A DNA stretch of 64,000 nucleotides. It comes from Croceibacterium sp. TMG7-5b_MA50. GTDB lineage: Bacteria > Pseudomonadota > Alphaproteobacteria > Sphingomonadales > Sphingomonadaceae. The DNA is taken from positions 1,878,001 through 1,942,000 of the forward strand of contig NZ_CP156082.1 of NCBI RefSeq assembly GCF_039830145.1, read 5' to 3'. Under the pieces are notes generated by a model. The model was not told the origin of the DNA. It was given only the letters and a program-made list of their open reading frames with translations, and did not search any database. Positions 45,460 through 54,622 of the stretch are shown in pieces. The translations under genes and the position numbers were made by a program. Every line of letters starts with the position of its first letter. Within the stretch, counting starts at the first letter, position 1.

Positions 45460-47040
45460 ATGACCAGCATCGCCGACTCCCAGCCCGATACCATCCTGAT
45501 CGTCGATTTCGGCAGCCAGGTGACCCAGCTGATCGCCCGTCGCGTGCGCGAGGCCGGCGTCTACTCCGAGATCGCCCCCTTTACGCAGGCGGAGGAGGCG
45601 TTCCACCGGCTGGACCCAAAGGGCATCATCCTGTCTGGCAGCCCGGCCAGCGTCCCGGCGGATGGCAGCCCGCGCGCACCGCAGGTGCTGTTCGATAGCG
45701 GCCTGCCGATCCTGGGCATTTGCTACGGCCAGCAGGTGATGACGCATCAACTCGGTGGAGAAGTCCGGCCGGGTCACGAGACCGGCGAAGGTGGTGAATT
45801 CGGCCGCGCATTCCTGACCGTCACCGAACCCTGCGTCCTGTTCGACGGGCTGTGGCAGGTGGGTGAACGGCACCAGGTGTGGATGAGCCACGGCGACAAG
45901 GTCACCCGCTTCGCCCCCGGCTTCCGCATCGTCGCCACCAGCGACGGGGCGCCTTTCGCGCTCATCGCCGATGATGAGCGGCGCTATTACGGCACGCAGT
46001 TCCATCCGGAGGTGTTCCACACACCCGATGGCGCGCGCCTACTCGCCAACTTCGTGCGCCATGTCTGCGGCCTTGCCGGCGACTGGACCATGGCGGAGTT
46101 CCGCCGCGCCAAGATCGAGGAGATCCGCGCGCAGGTGGGCGATGCCCGCGTGATCTGCGGCCTGTCTGGCGGTGTCGATTCGGCGGTGGCGGCAGTGCTG
46201 ATCCACGAGGCGATCGGCGACCAGCTTACCTGCGTGTTCGTCGACCACGGCCTGCTGCGGCAGGGCGAAGCGGAACAGGTCGTCGGGCTGTTCCGGGGTC
46301 ATTACAACATCCCGCTGGTCCATGTGGATGCGGAGGCGCAGTTCATGGACGGCCTCGCCGGCGTCACCGACCCGGAGGCCAAGCGCAAGTTCATCGGCAA
46401 GACCTTCATCGACGTGTTCGATGCAGAGGCCAAGAAGATCGGCGGGGCCGATTTCCTGGCGCAGGGCACGCTCTACCCCGACGTGATCGAATCGGTCAGC
46501 TTCACCGGTGGCCCATCGGTGACGATCAAGAGCCACCACAATGTCGGCGGCCTGCCCGAACGCATGAACATGGCGCTGGTCGAACCCTTGCGCGAGCTTT
46601 TCAAGGACGAGGTGCGCGAACTGGGCAAGGAGCTGGGTCTGCCGCCCGCCTTTGTCGGCCGTCATCCCTTCCCCGGCCCTGGCCTCGCCATCCGCATTCC
46701 GGGCGAAGTGACGAAGGAGCGCTGCGACATCCTGCGCAAGGCCGACGCCATCTACCTGGAGGAGATCCGCGCCGCCGGGCTGTACGATGCAATCTGGCAG
46801 GCGTTCGCCGTACTGTTGCCGGTCAAGACCGTGGGCGTGATGGGCGACAGCCGAACCTACGACAATGTCTGCGCCTTGCGAGCCGTAACCAGCACTGACG
46901 GGATGACCGCCGACGTATACCCCTTCGACGGCCAGTTCCTGAGCCGGGTATCGACCCGCATCGTCAACGAGGTGCGCGGCATCAATCGCGTGGTCTACGA
47001 CTACACCAGCAAGCCGCCCGGCACGATCGAGTGGGAGTGA
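45460..47040 (+). CDS. guaA: GMP synthase (glutamine-hydrolysing)
   Basis: A 526-residue enzyme making GMP from XMP, ATP and glutamine. The N-terminal class I amidotransferase has nucleophile Cys 88 in [13 protein letters not shown] and the catalytic His and Glu in [11 protein letters not shown] near 180. The ATP pyrophosphatase P-loop is [18 protein letters not shown] near 235. The C-terminal dimerisation domain ends KPPGTIEWE. The ATG at 45460 is preferred; the frame is open upstream but passes through the operator-like palindrome. It is transcribed alone. Confidence 0.97.
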   Translation: MTSIADSQPDTILIVDFGSQVTQLIARRVREAGVYSEIAPFTQAEEAFHRLDPKGIILSGSPASVPADGSPRAPQVLFDSGLPILGICYGQQVMTHQLGGEVRPGHETGEGGEFGRAFLTVTEPCVLFDGLWQVGERHQVWMSHGDKVTRFAPGFRIVATSDGAPFALIADDERRYYGTQFHPEVFHTPDGARLLANFVRHVCGLAGDWTMAEFRRAKIEEIRAQVGDARVICGLSGGVDSAVAAVLIHEAIGDQLTCVFVDHGLLRQGEAEQVVGLFRGHYNIPLVHVDAEAQFMDGLAGVTDPEAKRKFIGKTFIDVFDAEAKKIGGADFLAQGTLYPDVIESVSFTGGPSVTIKSHHNVGGLPERMNMALVEPLRELFKDEVRELGKELGLPPAFVGRHPFPGPGLAIRIPGEVTKERCDILRKADAIYLEEIRAAGLYDAIWQAFAVLLPVKTVGVMGDSRTYDNVCALRAVTSTDGMTADVYPFDGQFLSRVSTRIVNEVRGINRVVYDYTSKPPGTIEWE

Positions 47041-47041
47041 T

Positions 47042-47083
47042 CCCGACGGCGATCAAGCCCGCCCTGCGCTAGTCGCCGACGGG
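47042..47083. terminator. Hairpin between convergent guaA and amidohydrolase genes
   Basis: CCCGACGGCGA (47042-47052) and TCGCCGACGGG (47073-47083) pair at ten of eleven positions, with a central A-A mismatch and a 20-base loop. No clear T-run follows in either direction, and one arm lies in the end of the amidohydrolase gene. A bidirectional terminator is possible but weakly supported. Confidence 0.3.
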
Positions 47084-47932
47084 CGCCGCCGCCTCCAGAC
47101 CAAGCAGGCGCCTGGCATTGCCGGACCGGATTAGTCCGATCTCGTCCTTTTCCAGACCCAGTTGCTCCAGCGCGGCGATGTTCGCCGCGAGCGAGTATTG
47201 CGGGTAGTCCGAACCCAGCAGCACGTTGCGGATACCCACATTGCGCAGCGTCCACACGAATTCGTCCGCTACCGGGGAGCCGGCGACCAGCGTCACGATG
47301 GCGGACGGGTCGAAATGGATATTATCGCCGACCAGTCCGTCAGCCGTACGGGCCGCCGCCAACACGTTCCAGAAGCGGAAGTTCATGCCGCCGATGTGGG
47401 CGAAGATGAACCGGGTGCGCGGGTTCGCCAGCGCCAGGTTGAACAGCTTCTCGCTATCGCCGGGCAGGATATTCGCATTGTCGAACAGCACGATCAGGTC
47501 CAGCTGCCCGGCCTGTTGAACGACGGCTTGCGTGCGCGGATCGGTCACTTCGAACCGCTGGGTATGGGGGTGCAGCTTCAGGATGCGGGCACCGCGCGCC
47601 GCCACGCGCGTCAGTTCCTGCAGCGCTGCATCGCCGTCATATGGATGCACCGTGACGACCGGGATCATGCCGGGATGCCGGCCTGCAAGGTCCAGGATCG
47701 AATCGTTGGCTGCTCGGATCGCCGCCGGATCGCTCGCTGGCGCGCCATTCGGGCCACCGAACCACATCGCGGCATAGCGCGGTCCATCTGCCTCGCCTTC
47801 CAACGACGCTTCGTAGGCGTCCAGCGACGCCTCCCCATCGTGCAGGTGGACATGCACGTCGAAGGCCGGCGCCTCAGCCATCGCCGGTGCGGCGATAAGC
47901 GACAGCGCGGGGACGAACAGCAACGATCTCAT
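47069..47932 (-). CDS. Exported amidohydrolase family protein
   Basis: A 287-residue TIM-barrel hydrolase of the amidohydrolase_2 (ACMSD-like) group. It has signal peptide MRSLLFVPALSLIAAPAMA, then DVHVHLHDGEASLDAYE with the metal-binding HxH, ARILKLHPHTQRFE near 140, FIFAHIGGMNFRFWNVL near 195 and LLGSDYPQYS near 250, containing the late Asp. It would hydrolyse or decarboxylate an unknown substrate in the periplasm. The ATG at 47932 starts the signal peptide. It follows the DJ-1-like gene by 22 bases on the same strand. Confidence 0.82.
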   Translation of the reverse strand: MRSLLFVPALSLIAAPAMAEAPAFDVHVHLHDGEASLDAYEASLEGEADGPRYAAMWFGGPNGAPASDPAAIRAANDSILDLAGRHPGMIPVVTVHPYDGDAALQELTRVAARGARILKLHPHTQRFEVTDPRTQAVVQQAGQLDLIVLFDNANILPGDSEKLFNLALANPRTRFIFAHIGGMNFRFWNVLAAARTADGLVGDNIHFDPSAIVTLVAGSPVADEFVWTLRNVGIRNVLLGSDYPQYSLAANIAALEQLGLEKDEIGLIRSGNARRLLGLEAAAPVGD

Positions 47933-47954
47933 CGACGATTTCGCATCATGTCCG

Positions 47955-48686
47955 TCAGCCCACGGCGAACGAGTCATTGTCCGGATCGTCGTTCCAGGCG
48001 TATTCGGCGCGGGCCGCCGCCTCCACCGCGGTGGGGCGATCATAGAGCTGCTCGACCAGCGCCAGCGCCATGTCCGTCCCTGCCGACACGCCGGAGGAGG
48101 TGATGTACTTGCCATCCACCACCCAGCGCGCACGCCCCTGCCATGCGACCTTGTCGGACTGGCCGCGCACCCAGTCGAACGCCCGCTTGTTGGTGGTTGC
48201 TCGCCGACCGTCCAGCACGCCGGCCCGCGCCAGGATCGCCGCGCCCGTACAGACGGAGGTAGTCCAGGTGGTGCCCACATCCTGCCGCCGCACAAAATCG
48301 AGCAGGCGCGCATCATCCACCAGCCGCCGCGTTCCCATTCCGCCCGGCACCATCAGGACGTCGAACTGCGGGGCCGAGGCGAATGCATGATCGGGTACGA
48401 TCTGCGTACCCTGCGTGGAGCGAACGGGGCCACCATCGGCCGAAACCATTGCGATGCCGTGATCGGGCAGCCGCGCCCACATCTGCACGGGTCCGAACAC
48501 GTCCAGCGTCTCGAACCCGTCGAACAGCGCGATGCCGATCCGGCGAGCTTTGGCGGCACCCTCCGCCGTTTCGCTCACCACCTGCGATTGTGCCCTTGCC
48601 GGCACGGCGGCCAGCCCGGTCAGCGCCGTTACCGCCGCGGCCGACCGGATCATGCCCCGGCGCGAATACTCGTCAGCGATCGACAT
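47955..48686 (-). CDS. DJ-1/PfpI family protein with export signal
   Basis: A 243-residue class I glutamine-amidotransferase-like protein. A leader (SRRGMIRSAAAVTALTGLAAVPARAQ) with paired arginines suggests Tat export. The domain begins IGIALFDGFETLDVFGPVQMWA near 52, and the nucleophile Cys is in WTTSVCTGAAILARAG near 145. Relatives include isonitrile hydratase and AraC-type regulators, but no DNA-binding domain is present. The ATG at 48686 is preferred. It precedes the exported amidohydrolase gene, perhaps in one transcript. Confidence 0.8.
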   Translation of the reverse strand: MSIADEYSRRGMIRSAAAVTALTGLAAVPARAQSQVVSETAEGAAKARRIGIALFDGFETLDVFGPVQMWARLPDHGIAMVSADGGPVRSTQGTQIVPDHAFASAPQFDVLMVPGGMGTRRLVDDARLLDFVRRQDVGTTWTTSVCTGAAILARAGVLDGRRATTNKRAFDWVRGQSDKVAWQGRARWVVDGKYITSSGVSAGTDMALALVEQLYDRPTAVEAAARAEYAWNDDPDNDSFAVG

Positions 48687-48770
48687 GGGCCCTATTCCTT
48701 GCTGCGCATGCAATGTGCAGATGCAGCGTAACGCAAAGAAAAGGGGAGCGGGAGTCCGCTCTGCAGGCTC

Positions 48771-49442
48771 TCAGCCGCGCTGCGCGAACCACAAGGTATG
48801 TTGCGGCCCCTTGCCGTTCTCCCGCGCTCGCACGCGCTGCTCTTCCACCTGAAAACCCGCGCGGCCCAGCCGGCGGGTGAAGGCGGGATCAGGTGCGGCC
48901 GACCACACGGCCAGGATGCCGCCCGGGCGGAGCGCCCGGCGGGCGGCGGCCAAGCCGTCCGGCGTGTAGAGCACGTCATTGTCCGGCCGGGTCAGCCCAT
49001 CGGGGCCGTTGTCCACGTCCAGCAGGATCGCGTCGTACTCCACACGCGCCGTAGCGATCGTCCAGCCGACATCCACCATGCGCAGGTCCACTCGCGGATC
49101 GTCCAGGCAGCCGTCGGCAAGGTCCTGCATCGGCCCACGCGCCCAGTCGATGATGCCGGGCACCAGCTCCGCGACTACTGCCTTGCCACTTGTGCCCAGG
49201 CGGGCGAGCACGGCGCGCAAGGTAAAGCCCATGCCGTACCCGCCGATCAGCACCGCCGCACCAGGCGGATTGCCCAGCCGGTCCAGCGTCATGGTCGCGA
49301 GCGCCTTTTCCGACCCGCTCATCCGGCTGCTCATCAGCTCGTTACGTTCGAGCATGATGATGAAGTCGCGCCCGTGACGGATCAGCCGGAGCGGCGGGCC
49401 ACCCGGCACCTCCGCCACGCCGATCTCCTCGCGCGGGATCAC
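48771..49442 (-). CDS. Spermidine synthase-like protein
   Basis: A 223-residue SAM-dependent methyltransferase-fold protein of the spermine/spermidine synthase superfamily. VLIGGYGMGFTLRAVLARLG near 64-83 is the SAM-type binding loop, and YDAILLDVDNGPDGL near 135 a later acidic motif. The usual polyamine-binding residues are not evident, so aminopropyl transfer is doubtful. The ATG at 49442 overlaps the stop of the Lys-rich gene by 4 bp. Confidence 0.75.
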   Translation of the reverse strand: MIPREEIGVAEVPGGPPLRLIRHGRDFIIMLERNELMSSRMSGSEKALATMTLDRLGNPPGAAVLIGGYGMGFTLRAVLARLGTSGKAVVAELVPGIIDWARGPMQDLADGCLDDPRVDLRMVDVGWTIATARVEYDAILLDVDNGPDGLTRPDNDVLYTPDGLAAARRALRPGGILAVWSAAPDPAFTRRLGRAGFQVEEQRVRARENGKGPQHTLWFAQRG

Positions 49443-49765
49443 TTCTTGCGGGCTTTTCTCGCGGCGTAGCGCGCGTCGCGCGCGGCCTTCAATTCCTCGG
49501 CCGTCTTCTTGGGCTTGGGCGCATTGGCCTTGGCCCGCTCTTCCTTGGCGGCCTGCTTTGCGGCCTTTTCCTCGGCCAGCTTCTGCTGGCGGGCCGCGCG
49601 CTTCTCAGCCTCGGCAGCTTCCTTCGCCTCGGCCGCCTCACGCTGCTTGGCGAGCGTCTCCGGGTCGATCGGCGCCTTGTTGCGCAGCTTTTCCAGCGCG
49701 CTTTCCTTGGCCGCACGCGAGGCGGCGGCACGATCCTGAAAATCGGGGGCCTTGAAACCGGCCAT
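49439..49765 (-). CDS. Lys/Ala-rich coiled-coil protein (DUF6481-like)
   Basis: A 108-residue, highly charged helical protein. The conserved head is MAGFKAPDFQDRAAASRAAK. The rest is Ala/Lys/Glu-rich coiled coil (EAAEAEKRAARQQKLAEEKA) with a basic tail ending RKARKK. It matches the small family annotated DUF6481 in sphingomonads, whose function is unknown; nucleic-acid binding through the basic tail is a guess. The ATG follows AGGAG. Its stop overlaps the spermidine synthase-like start by 4 bp. Confidence 0.78.
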   Translation of the reverse strand: MAGFKAPDFQDRAAASRAAKESALEKLRNKAPIDPETLAKQREAAEAKEAAEAEKRAARQQKLAEEKAAKQAAKEERAKANAPKPKKTAEELKAARDARYAARKARKK

Positions 49766-49859
49766 GTACTATCTGCTCCTGTTCATGCCGACCTGATCGG
49801 TCGTCGCGGGCGCCCGTAACAGAAAGGATCGGGCATTGCTGCCCCCTAAGTAACGGCGG

Positions 49860-50432
49860 CTACCAGGCGAAACCCTGTTCCACGGCCCGCCGTTCCGCCG
49901 CCGTGCTGGTCCGATCCAGCGCGGCATTGCGGTGCGGAAAGCGACCGAAGCGGGCAATCATGCGATAATGGTCTATGGCAAAGGCCCGGTTCTCTGTCCG
50001 GCCAAGCGCGGTGAAGTAGCGAACGGACAGCAGCTGATCTGCGATCTGTTCGCTATGCATCAGCGGCATAGCCAGGAACATGCGCTGTTCGGGCCGCAGC
50101 GGGCGGTCGAACCCGCGCGCCAGTGCCCCGTGCGTTACCCGCCGCGCCAGCGGGTCGAAGGCGAAAGCCGTTGCGGTGCCGCGGAACAGGTTGCGCGGCA
50201 CTTGATCGAATAGCAGCACGGCGGCGAGCGCGGTGTGCGGATCGGTCAGGAAGCTTTCAGGCGGCTGCGTCCATAGCGCCGCCAGATCTTGCGCGAAGCG
50301 GTGATGCAGTTCCGCATCCACCGCTTCGCTGGACCCGAACCATTGCGCGGGGTTCAGGCGGCGGAACCAGAAATGCTCCAGCTCCGCCGCCCAGCGCCGC
50401 TGCGCCCGGCAAACTCTATGATCGGCCTTCAT
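49860..50432 (-). CDS. DUF924 family protein
   Basis: A 190-residue helical protein of the DUF924 (YpeB-like) family. Conserved segments are EHFWFRRLNPAQWFGSS near 17-33, LLFDQVPRNLFRGTATAFAFDP near 76-97, FLAMPLMHSEQ near 120 and ARFGRFPHRNAALDR near 160. The fold resembles a TPR-like helical bundle; function is unknown. The ATG at 50432 overlaps the preceding gene's end by 17 bp; an upstream start at 50453 would overlap more. Confidence 0.85.
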   Translation of the reverse strand: MKADHRVCRAQRRWAAELEHFWFRRLNPAQWFGSSEAVDAELHHRFAQDLAALWTQPPESFLTDPHTALAAVLLFDQVPRNLFRGTATAFAFDPLARRVTHGALARGFDRPLRPEQRMFLAMPLMHSEQIADQLLSVRYFTALGRTENRAFAIDHYRMIARFGRFPHRNAALDRTSTAAERRAVEQGFAW

Positions 50433-50847
50433 CCGGCTTGGTGTAGGGGACAAAGCCTTCGATGGCCACGATGCCGCTCAGAATACCGCTGTTCCGGTCG
50501 ACCGTCTGGCGGATATCCTGCTTGCAAAGCTGCCCGCCGGAAAATCGCTGGATCAGCACGATGTCGTTCGGCCCCAGTACGGATGGATCGATCGGCCGCG
50601 CGACATAGATCGTGCCGCCGCCGTCATAGACGAATCCGACGCCTTCGATCGTATCCAGCCGGTTGGCATTGGGGGCGTAGATGCAGCTGACCGGCTCCCC
50701 GGCGATGCGGCCCGCCAGCCGTTCGGCTAGGCGCGCCTCGTTACGCGCGACGCGGCTGTTCGGCTCGGGAGCGTCCTGTGCCGCGGCGGGCAGAACGCCG
50801 ATCCCCACGGCCAGGGCAGCGGCGGCAATCAGATGAGGGAAACGCAT
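50416..50847 (-). CDS. Exported hypothetical protein
   Basis: A 143-residue protein with signal peptide MRFPHLIAAAALAVGIGVLP ending near residue 24. The mature part has one Cys pair (CIYAPNANR near 55 and QLCKQD near 108) and segments such as GVGFVYDGGGTIYVARP. I do not recognise a characterised family; similar exported proteins occur in sphingomonads. It may start at 50847 or three codons earlier at 50856. It overlaps the DUF924 gene at its 3' end. Confidence 0.75.
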   Translation of the reverse strand: MRFPHLIAAAALAVGIGVLPAAAQDAPEPNSRVARNEARLAERLAGRIAGEPVSCIYAPNANRLDTIEGVGFVYDGGGTIYVARPIDPSVLGPNDIVLIQRFSGGQLCKQDIRQTVDRNSGILSGIVAIEGFVPYTKPDEGRS

Positions 50848-50936
50848 CGAACTCACACTCCGTTTGACAGGAGAATTAGCGGTTCTTGCGTTAACCCGTG
50901 CTGACCCGGTTTGGTGCCCCGATCCGCATCAGCGGA

Positions 50937-51218
50937 TCAGCGTGCGATGGGGGTGGGGTCCAGCCCTGGCCCGGTTTCCACCAGATCGCCGGGCTGCACC
51001 TCGTGCCGGTCACGTTCCTCCGCCGCGGGACCGTCCGCCAGGATGAAACGCCGGTCGCAATAACCGCAATCGACGAAGCCCTTCTCGTCGATTTGCATGT
51101 AGACCCGCGGATGGCCGAGCGAGGCGGAACGGAAGTTCGGGCCAGAACGGATGTCGCCCGATCCGTCGCACCACACACGGCGGGTTTCCACGATCGTCGT
51201 TTCGGGTGCGTTGTCCAT
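50937..51218 (-). CDS. CHCC-type zinc-finger protein (NDUFS6-like)
   Basis: A 93-residue protein with the zf-CHCC pattern Cys17, His36, Cys51 and Cys54 (VWCDGSG, GHPRVYM, VDCGYCDRRF). This matches the C-terminal domain of the complex I accessory subunit NDUFS6, common in alphaproteobacteria. It probably binds one zinc and may help complex I assembly. The frame is open far upstream, but the ATG at 51218 starts immediately before the conserved region. It is divergent from the ABC ATPase gene. Confidence 0.88.
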   Translation of the reverse strand: MDNAPETTIVETRRVWCDGSGDIRSGPNFRSASLGHPRVYMQIDEKGFVDCGYCDRRFILADGPAAEERDRHEVQPGDLVETGPGLDPTPIAR

Positions 51219-51315
51219 GGGGCAGGTCGCATATCGTGCGGCGGGGATCGTTTCAATCCGCAACATTGCCGCGGCGCCGTTGCAATGCACGCGGCGCTCC
51301 GCCACATCGCCACCC

Positions 51316-52260
51316 ATGCCAGATCCCGCCGCGATCGAGATCCGCGATCTCGCCAAGACCTATGCCGCGCAGAAGAACCAGCCGGCGAAGCACGCGCTGC
51401 AGGGCGTCAGCCTGGACGTGCCCGCCGGCGGCATCTTCGGCCTGCTCGGACCCAACGGGGCGGGCAAGTCGACCATGATCAACATCATGGCGGGCCTCGT
51501 GAACAAGACCGACGGCACCGTGCGCATCTGGGGCCACGACATCGACCACGACCACCGCAACGCGAAGCTGTCGATCGGCATCGTTCCGCAGGAAATCGTG
51601 TTCGACCCCTTCTTCACCCCGTTCGAGGTGCTGGAGAACCAGGCCGGCATGTATGGCGTCGCGACGACGCTCCGCCGGTCGGAGGCACTGCTGCGCGCGG
51701 TCCACCTTGCGGACAAGCGCAACGCCTATGCCCGGTCCCTGTCAGGCGGCATGAAGCGCCGGCTCCTGATCGCCAAGGCGATGGTCCATGCCCCGCCCGT
51801 GCTGGTGCTGGACGAACCGACGGCCGGCGTAGACGTCGAATTGCGTCGGCAATTATGGGAATTGGTGGGCGAGCTCAATGCCGGCGGCGTGACAGTGGTG
51901 CTGACGACGCACTACTTGGAGGAGGCGGAGCAATTGTGCGACCGCATTGCCATCATCAACCACGGCCAGCTCGTCACCAATCAGCCCACCCGCGAACTGA
52001 TCGCCATGGCGCGGGACAAGATTGTGCGCGTCACGGTGGAAAGCGACATCACCGCCCCGCCCGCCGATCCGCTGCTGGGCAAGGCGCAACTGATCGACCC
52101 GCGCACGCTGGAGATCACCTATGACCGCGACAAGACCAGCGCCGGGCAGGTGCTGGCGATCTTGCAGCGCGAAGGCTACTCCATCCAGGACGTGACCACG
52201 CGCGAGGCTGACCTGGAGGATGTGTTCGTGCAGCTGACCATGCAGCGCGCGGCAGCGTAG
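51316..52260 (+). CDS. ABC transporter ATP-binding protein, YadG-like
   Basis: A 314-residue ATPase subunit of an export-type ABC transporter. Walker A GPNGAGKS lies at 45-52, the Q-loop in IGIVPQEIVFDP near 90, the signature in RSLSGGMKRRLLIAKAM near 140, Walker B in VLVLDEPTAGVD near 162 and the switch His in TTHYLEEAE near 198. An additional C-terminal domain of about 80 residues follows, as in YadG-type proteins. The partner permease normally encoded next is missing; a 564-base gap follows. Confidence 0.9.
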   Translation: MPDPAAIEIRDLAKTYAAQKNQPAKHALQGVSLDVPAGGIFGLLGPNGAGKSTMINIMAGLVNKTDGTVRIWGHDIDHDHRNAKLSIGIVPQEIVFDPFFTPFEVLENQAGMYGVATTLRRSEALLRAVHLADKRNAYARSLSGGMKRRLLIAKAMVHAPPVLVLDEPTAGVDVELRRQLWELVGELNAGGVTVVLTTHYLEEAEQLCDRIAIINHGQLVTNQPTRELIAMARDKIVRVTVESDITAPPADPLLGKAQLIDPRTLEITYDRDKTSAGQVLAILQREGYSIQDVTTREADLEDVFVQLTMQRAAA

Positions 52261-52824
52261 CGATTGGGGCGTTAGCGTTCCGCTTACGGGTCCGTGCCAT
52301 TTTGGCCGGGTGACGGAGCGACGTTTCCTCGCGGGCCTGTTCGGCCTGCCGGTGCTGGCGGCAGCGGTGCTGATCGCCTAGCTTACACCACGCTATGTGC
52401 CGAGCGATAGTTTGATCAGTGCGGCCGCGTCCACCACCTCCACCGAGATTGCACAGCGGCGAATCCTCGCAAGCTTCGTGCGGCGCTGCCGCATCTCATT
52501 CGGCCGAACCCCACTCTGGTTGAACCGCCCCGTGACATTGTATTCGTGGGAGAACGATGTCGGCTTGCTTGCAAGAACGGTGATCGCCTGTAGTCCAGGA
52601 GCGCCATGCACGATCACCGCTACGGCGCTGCTGGCTCCGCTTCTGCCGTCGCATCTGGACGGCAGGCCGCTGCCAAGGCGTGTCTTTGGCTGCGGTCGGG
52701 CGACGCCCGATTGGCGCAGACGGTCTGACATTCGTTCATGAGTCTGCATGCGGGCGGGCAATGGCTGTCGACTGAACATCCATCAGCTTGCGAAGGACCT
52801 GTTGCGGGCCCATGAGCCTGCCCC
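52261..52824. other. 564-base gap without a supported gene
   Basis: A 23-codon frame (GTG 52310 to TAG 52381) encodes a hydrophobic peptide, MTERRFLAGLFGLPVLAAAV plus three residues, but lacks a ribosome site. Overlapping frames of 114 codons (plus, 52397-52741) and 128 codons (minus, 52393-52779) compete for the rest, and neither resembles a known protein. Base composition from about 52390 to 52620 is less GC-rich than the flanks. This may be the scar of a lost permease gene. Confidence 0.4.
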
Positions 52825-54417
52825 ATGGCAGACCCCCGGCACGAACACGACGTCCTCATCATCGGCTCCGGCGCGGCAGGGCTGACCGCGGCGCTCTCGC
52901 TCGCGGGTCATTGCCGCGTGCTGGTGCTGGCCAAGGGGCCGCTCACCAGCGGGTCGACCGCCTGGGCGCAGGGCGGCATCGCCGCGGTGTTGGATGCCGG
53001 CGACACGTTCGAGAACCATGTGCGCGACACCATGGTGGCGGGCGCCGGGCTCAACCGGCGCGAGACCGTCGAATATGTCATCGCACAGGCCCCTGCCGCG
53101 ATCGACCGGCTGTGCGACCTGGGCGTTCCGTTCAATCGCGAGGAAGGCGAACTGCACCTGACGCGGGAGGGGGGCCATTCGCACCGCCGCATCGTGCATG
53201 TCGCCGACGCCACAGGCTGGGCGGTGCAGGCAGCGCTGCTGAAGGCGGCGGAGGAGCACCCCAATATCACCCTCCTGCCCGATCGCACCTGCATCGACCT
53301 CATCACTGGGCGGCATGAGGAACGGTATTCTGGATCGGGCCGCGTCTGGGGTGTCTACGCGCTGGACGCGTCTACGGGCGAGGTGGAGGCGCATGTCGCC
53401 CGCGCGACCATATTGGCGAGCGGCGGGGCGGGGCGCGTCTACCGCTTCTCCACAGCGCCCAGCGGCGCCACCGGTGATGGCATCGCGATGGCCTGGCGCG
53501 CGGGTGCGCGCGTCTCCAACATGGAGATGATGCAGTTTCATCCGACCTGCCTCTACAATCTGGAGGTCAAGAACTTCCTCATCACCGAAGCCGTGCGCGG
53601 CGAAGGCGGGCGGCTGATCAATCCGCGCACCGGCAAGCGCTTCATGGAGTTCTACGATTCGGAGCGAATGGAACTGGCCCCACGCGACGTGGTCGCCCGC
53701 GCCATCGATGCGGAGATCAAGCGCTTCGGCCTCGATTACGTCCATCTCGACATCAGCCACATGCCGGCGGACTTCGTGCGCGAACACTTCCCCAACATCC
53801 ATGACAAGCTGCTGGGCTTGGGCATCGACATGACCACGCAGCCGATCCCGGTCGTGCCGGCGCAGCATTACACCTGCGGCGGCGTGCTGATCGACCTCGA
53901 CGGCCGCACCGACCTGCCGGGCCTGTATGCCGCCGGCGAGTGCACCGAAAGCGGGCTACACGGCGCCAATCGCCTGGCCAGCAATTCGCTGCTGGAATGC
54001 TTCGTCTTCGGGGAGGCTGCGGCGCAGGACATCATCGCCCGCTGGGACAGCTTCGATGCCCCGCCCTCAATCCGACCTTGGGATGCCAGCCGCGTGACCG
54101 ATTCGGACGAGGAGGTCGTCATCAAGCAGAACTGGACGGAGATTCGCCGGTTCATGTGGAACTATGTCGGTATTGTGCGCACCACCAAGCGGCTGGAGCG
54201 CGCCGCACACCGAATCACCCTGCTGACAGGTGAGGTGGAGGATTATTACGGCCACTTCCGCGTGACGACCGATCTCATCGAACTCCGCAATCTGCTGCAA
54301 TGCGCCGACCTGATCGTCCGATCGGCCCTGAAACGGCGCGAGAGCCGCGGACTGCACTTCACGCTCGACTATCCGGAGATGGCGGCGGAGGCGGTCGACA
54401 CCGTGCTGGTGCCCTGA
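52825..54417 (+). CDS. nadB: L-aspartate oxidase
   Basis: A 530-residue flavoprotein oxidising L-aspartate to iminoaspartate for NAD synthesis. FAD-binding LIIGSGAAGLTAALSLAGH lies near 11-29, GSTAWAQGGIAA near 44, and the active-site region RGEGGRLINPRTGKRFME near 260. ECTESGLHGANRLASNSLLE near 375 distinguishes NadB from succinate dehydrogenase. nadA and nadC are not adjacent. The ATG at 52825 gives the normal N-terminus. Confidence 0.95.
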   Translation: MADPRHEHDVLIIGSGAAGLTAALSLAGHCRVLVLAKGPLTSGSTAWAQGGIAAVLDAGDTFENHVRDTMVAGAGLNRRETVEYVIAQAPAAIDRLCDLGVPFNREEGELHLTREGGHSHRRIVHVADATGWAVQAALLKAAEEHPNITLLPDRTCIDLITGRHEERYSGSGRVWGVYALDASTGEVEAHVARATILASGGAGRVYRFSTAPSGATGDGIAMAWRAGARVSNMEMMQFHPTCLYNLEVKNFLITEAVRGEGGRLINPRTGKRFMEFYDSERMELAPRDVVARAIDAEIKRFGLDYVHLDISHMPADFVREHFPNIHDKLLGLGIDMTTQPIPVVPAQHYTCGGVLIDLDGRTDLPGLYAAGECTESGLHGANRLASNSLLECFVFGEAAAQDIIARWDSFDAPPSIRPWDASRVTDSDEEVVIKQNWTEIRRFMWNYVGIVRTTKRLERAAHRITLLTGEVEDYYGHFRVTTDLIELRNLLQCADLIVRSALKRRESRGLHFTLDYPEMAAEAVDTVLVP

Positions 54418-54418
54418 C

Positions 54419-54622
54419 CTAACCGGGCGGCAGGCGGGTCAGCCCGCGTTCCACCACCCGCTCCTGCGCATCGGCCATGTCCTCGGCGCCATCGGTGTCG
54501 GCATCCTCCTCGATCGCGGACCGCGATGTGCCACGCTGCTCCTTGTCACTTTCGCTCTCTGATCCGCCATCACGCGCCAAGTCATCGGCGGTCACCTTGC
54601 TGTTCACCTTGGGGGGCTGCAT
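54419..54622 (-). CDS. Small acidic hypothetical protein
   Basis: A 67-residue, strongly acidic protein (MQPPKVNSKVTADDLARDGG, then SESESDKEQRGTSRSAIEED). The ATG at 54622 has AAGGAG about eight bases upstream. The frame is open for hundreds of codons upstream through nrdA and rnpB, which hides this short gene. The composition suggests a disordered protein; similar acidic peptides occur in sphingomonads, function unknown. It ends one base after the nadB stop on the opposite strand. Confidence 0.65.
   Translation of the reverse strand: MQPPKVNSKVTADDLARDGGSESESDKEQRGTSRSAIEEDADTDGAEDMADAQERVVERGLTRLPPG

Noticed and set aside
52393-52779. Two overlapping frames (114 and 128 codons) in the gap before nadB
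   Set aside because: They lie on opposite strands, so at most one could be real. Neither has a good ribosome site or recognisable sequence, so no gene is called.
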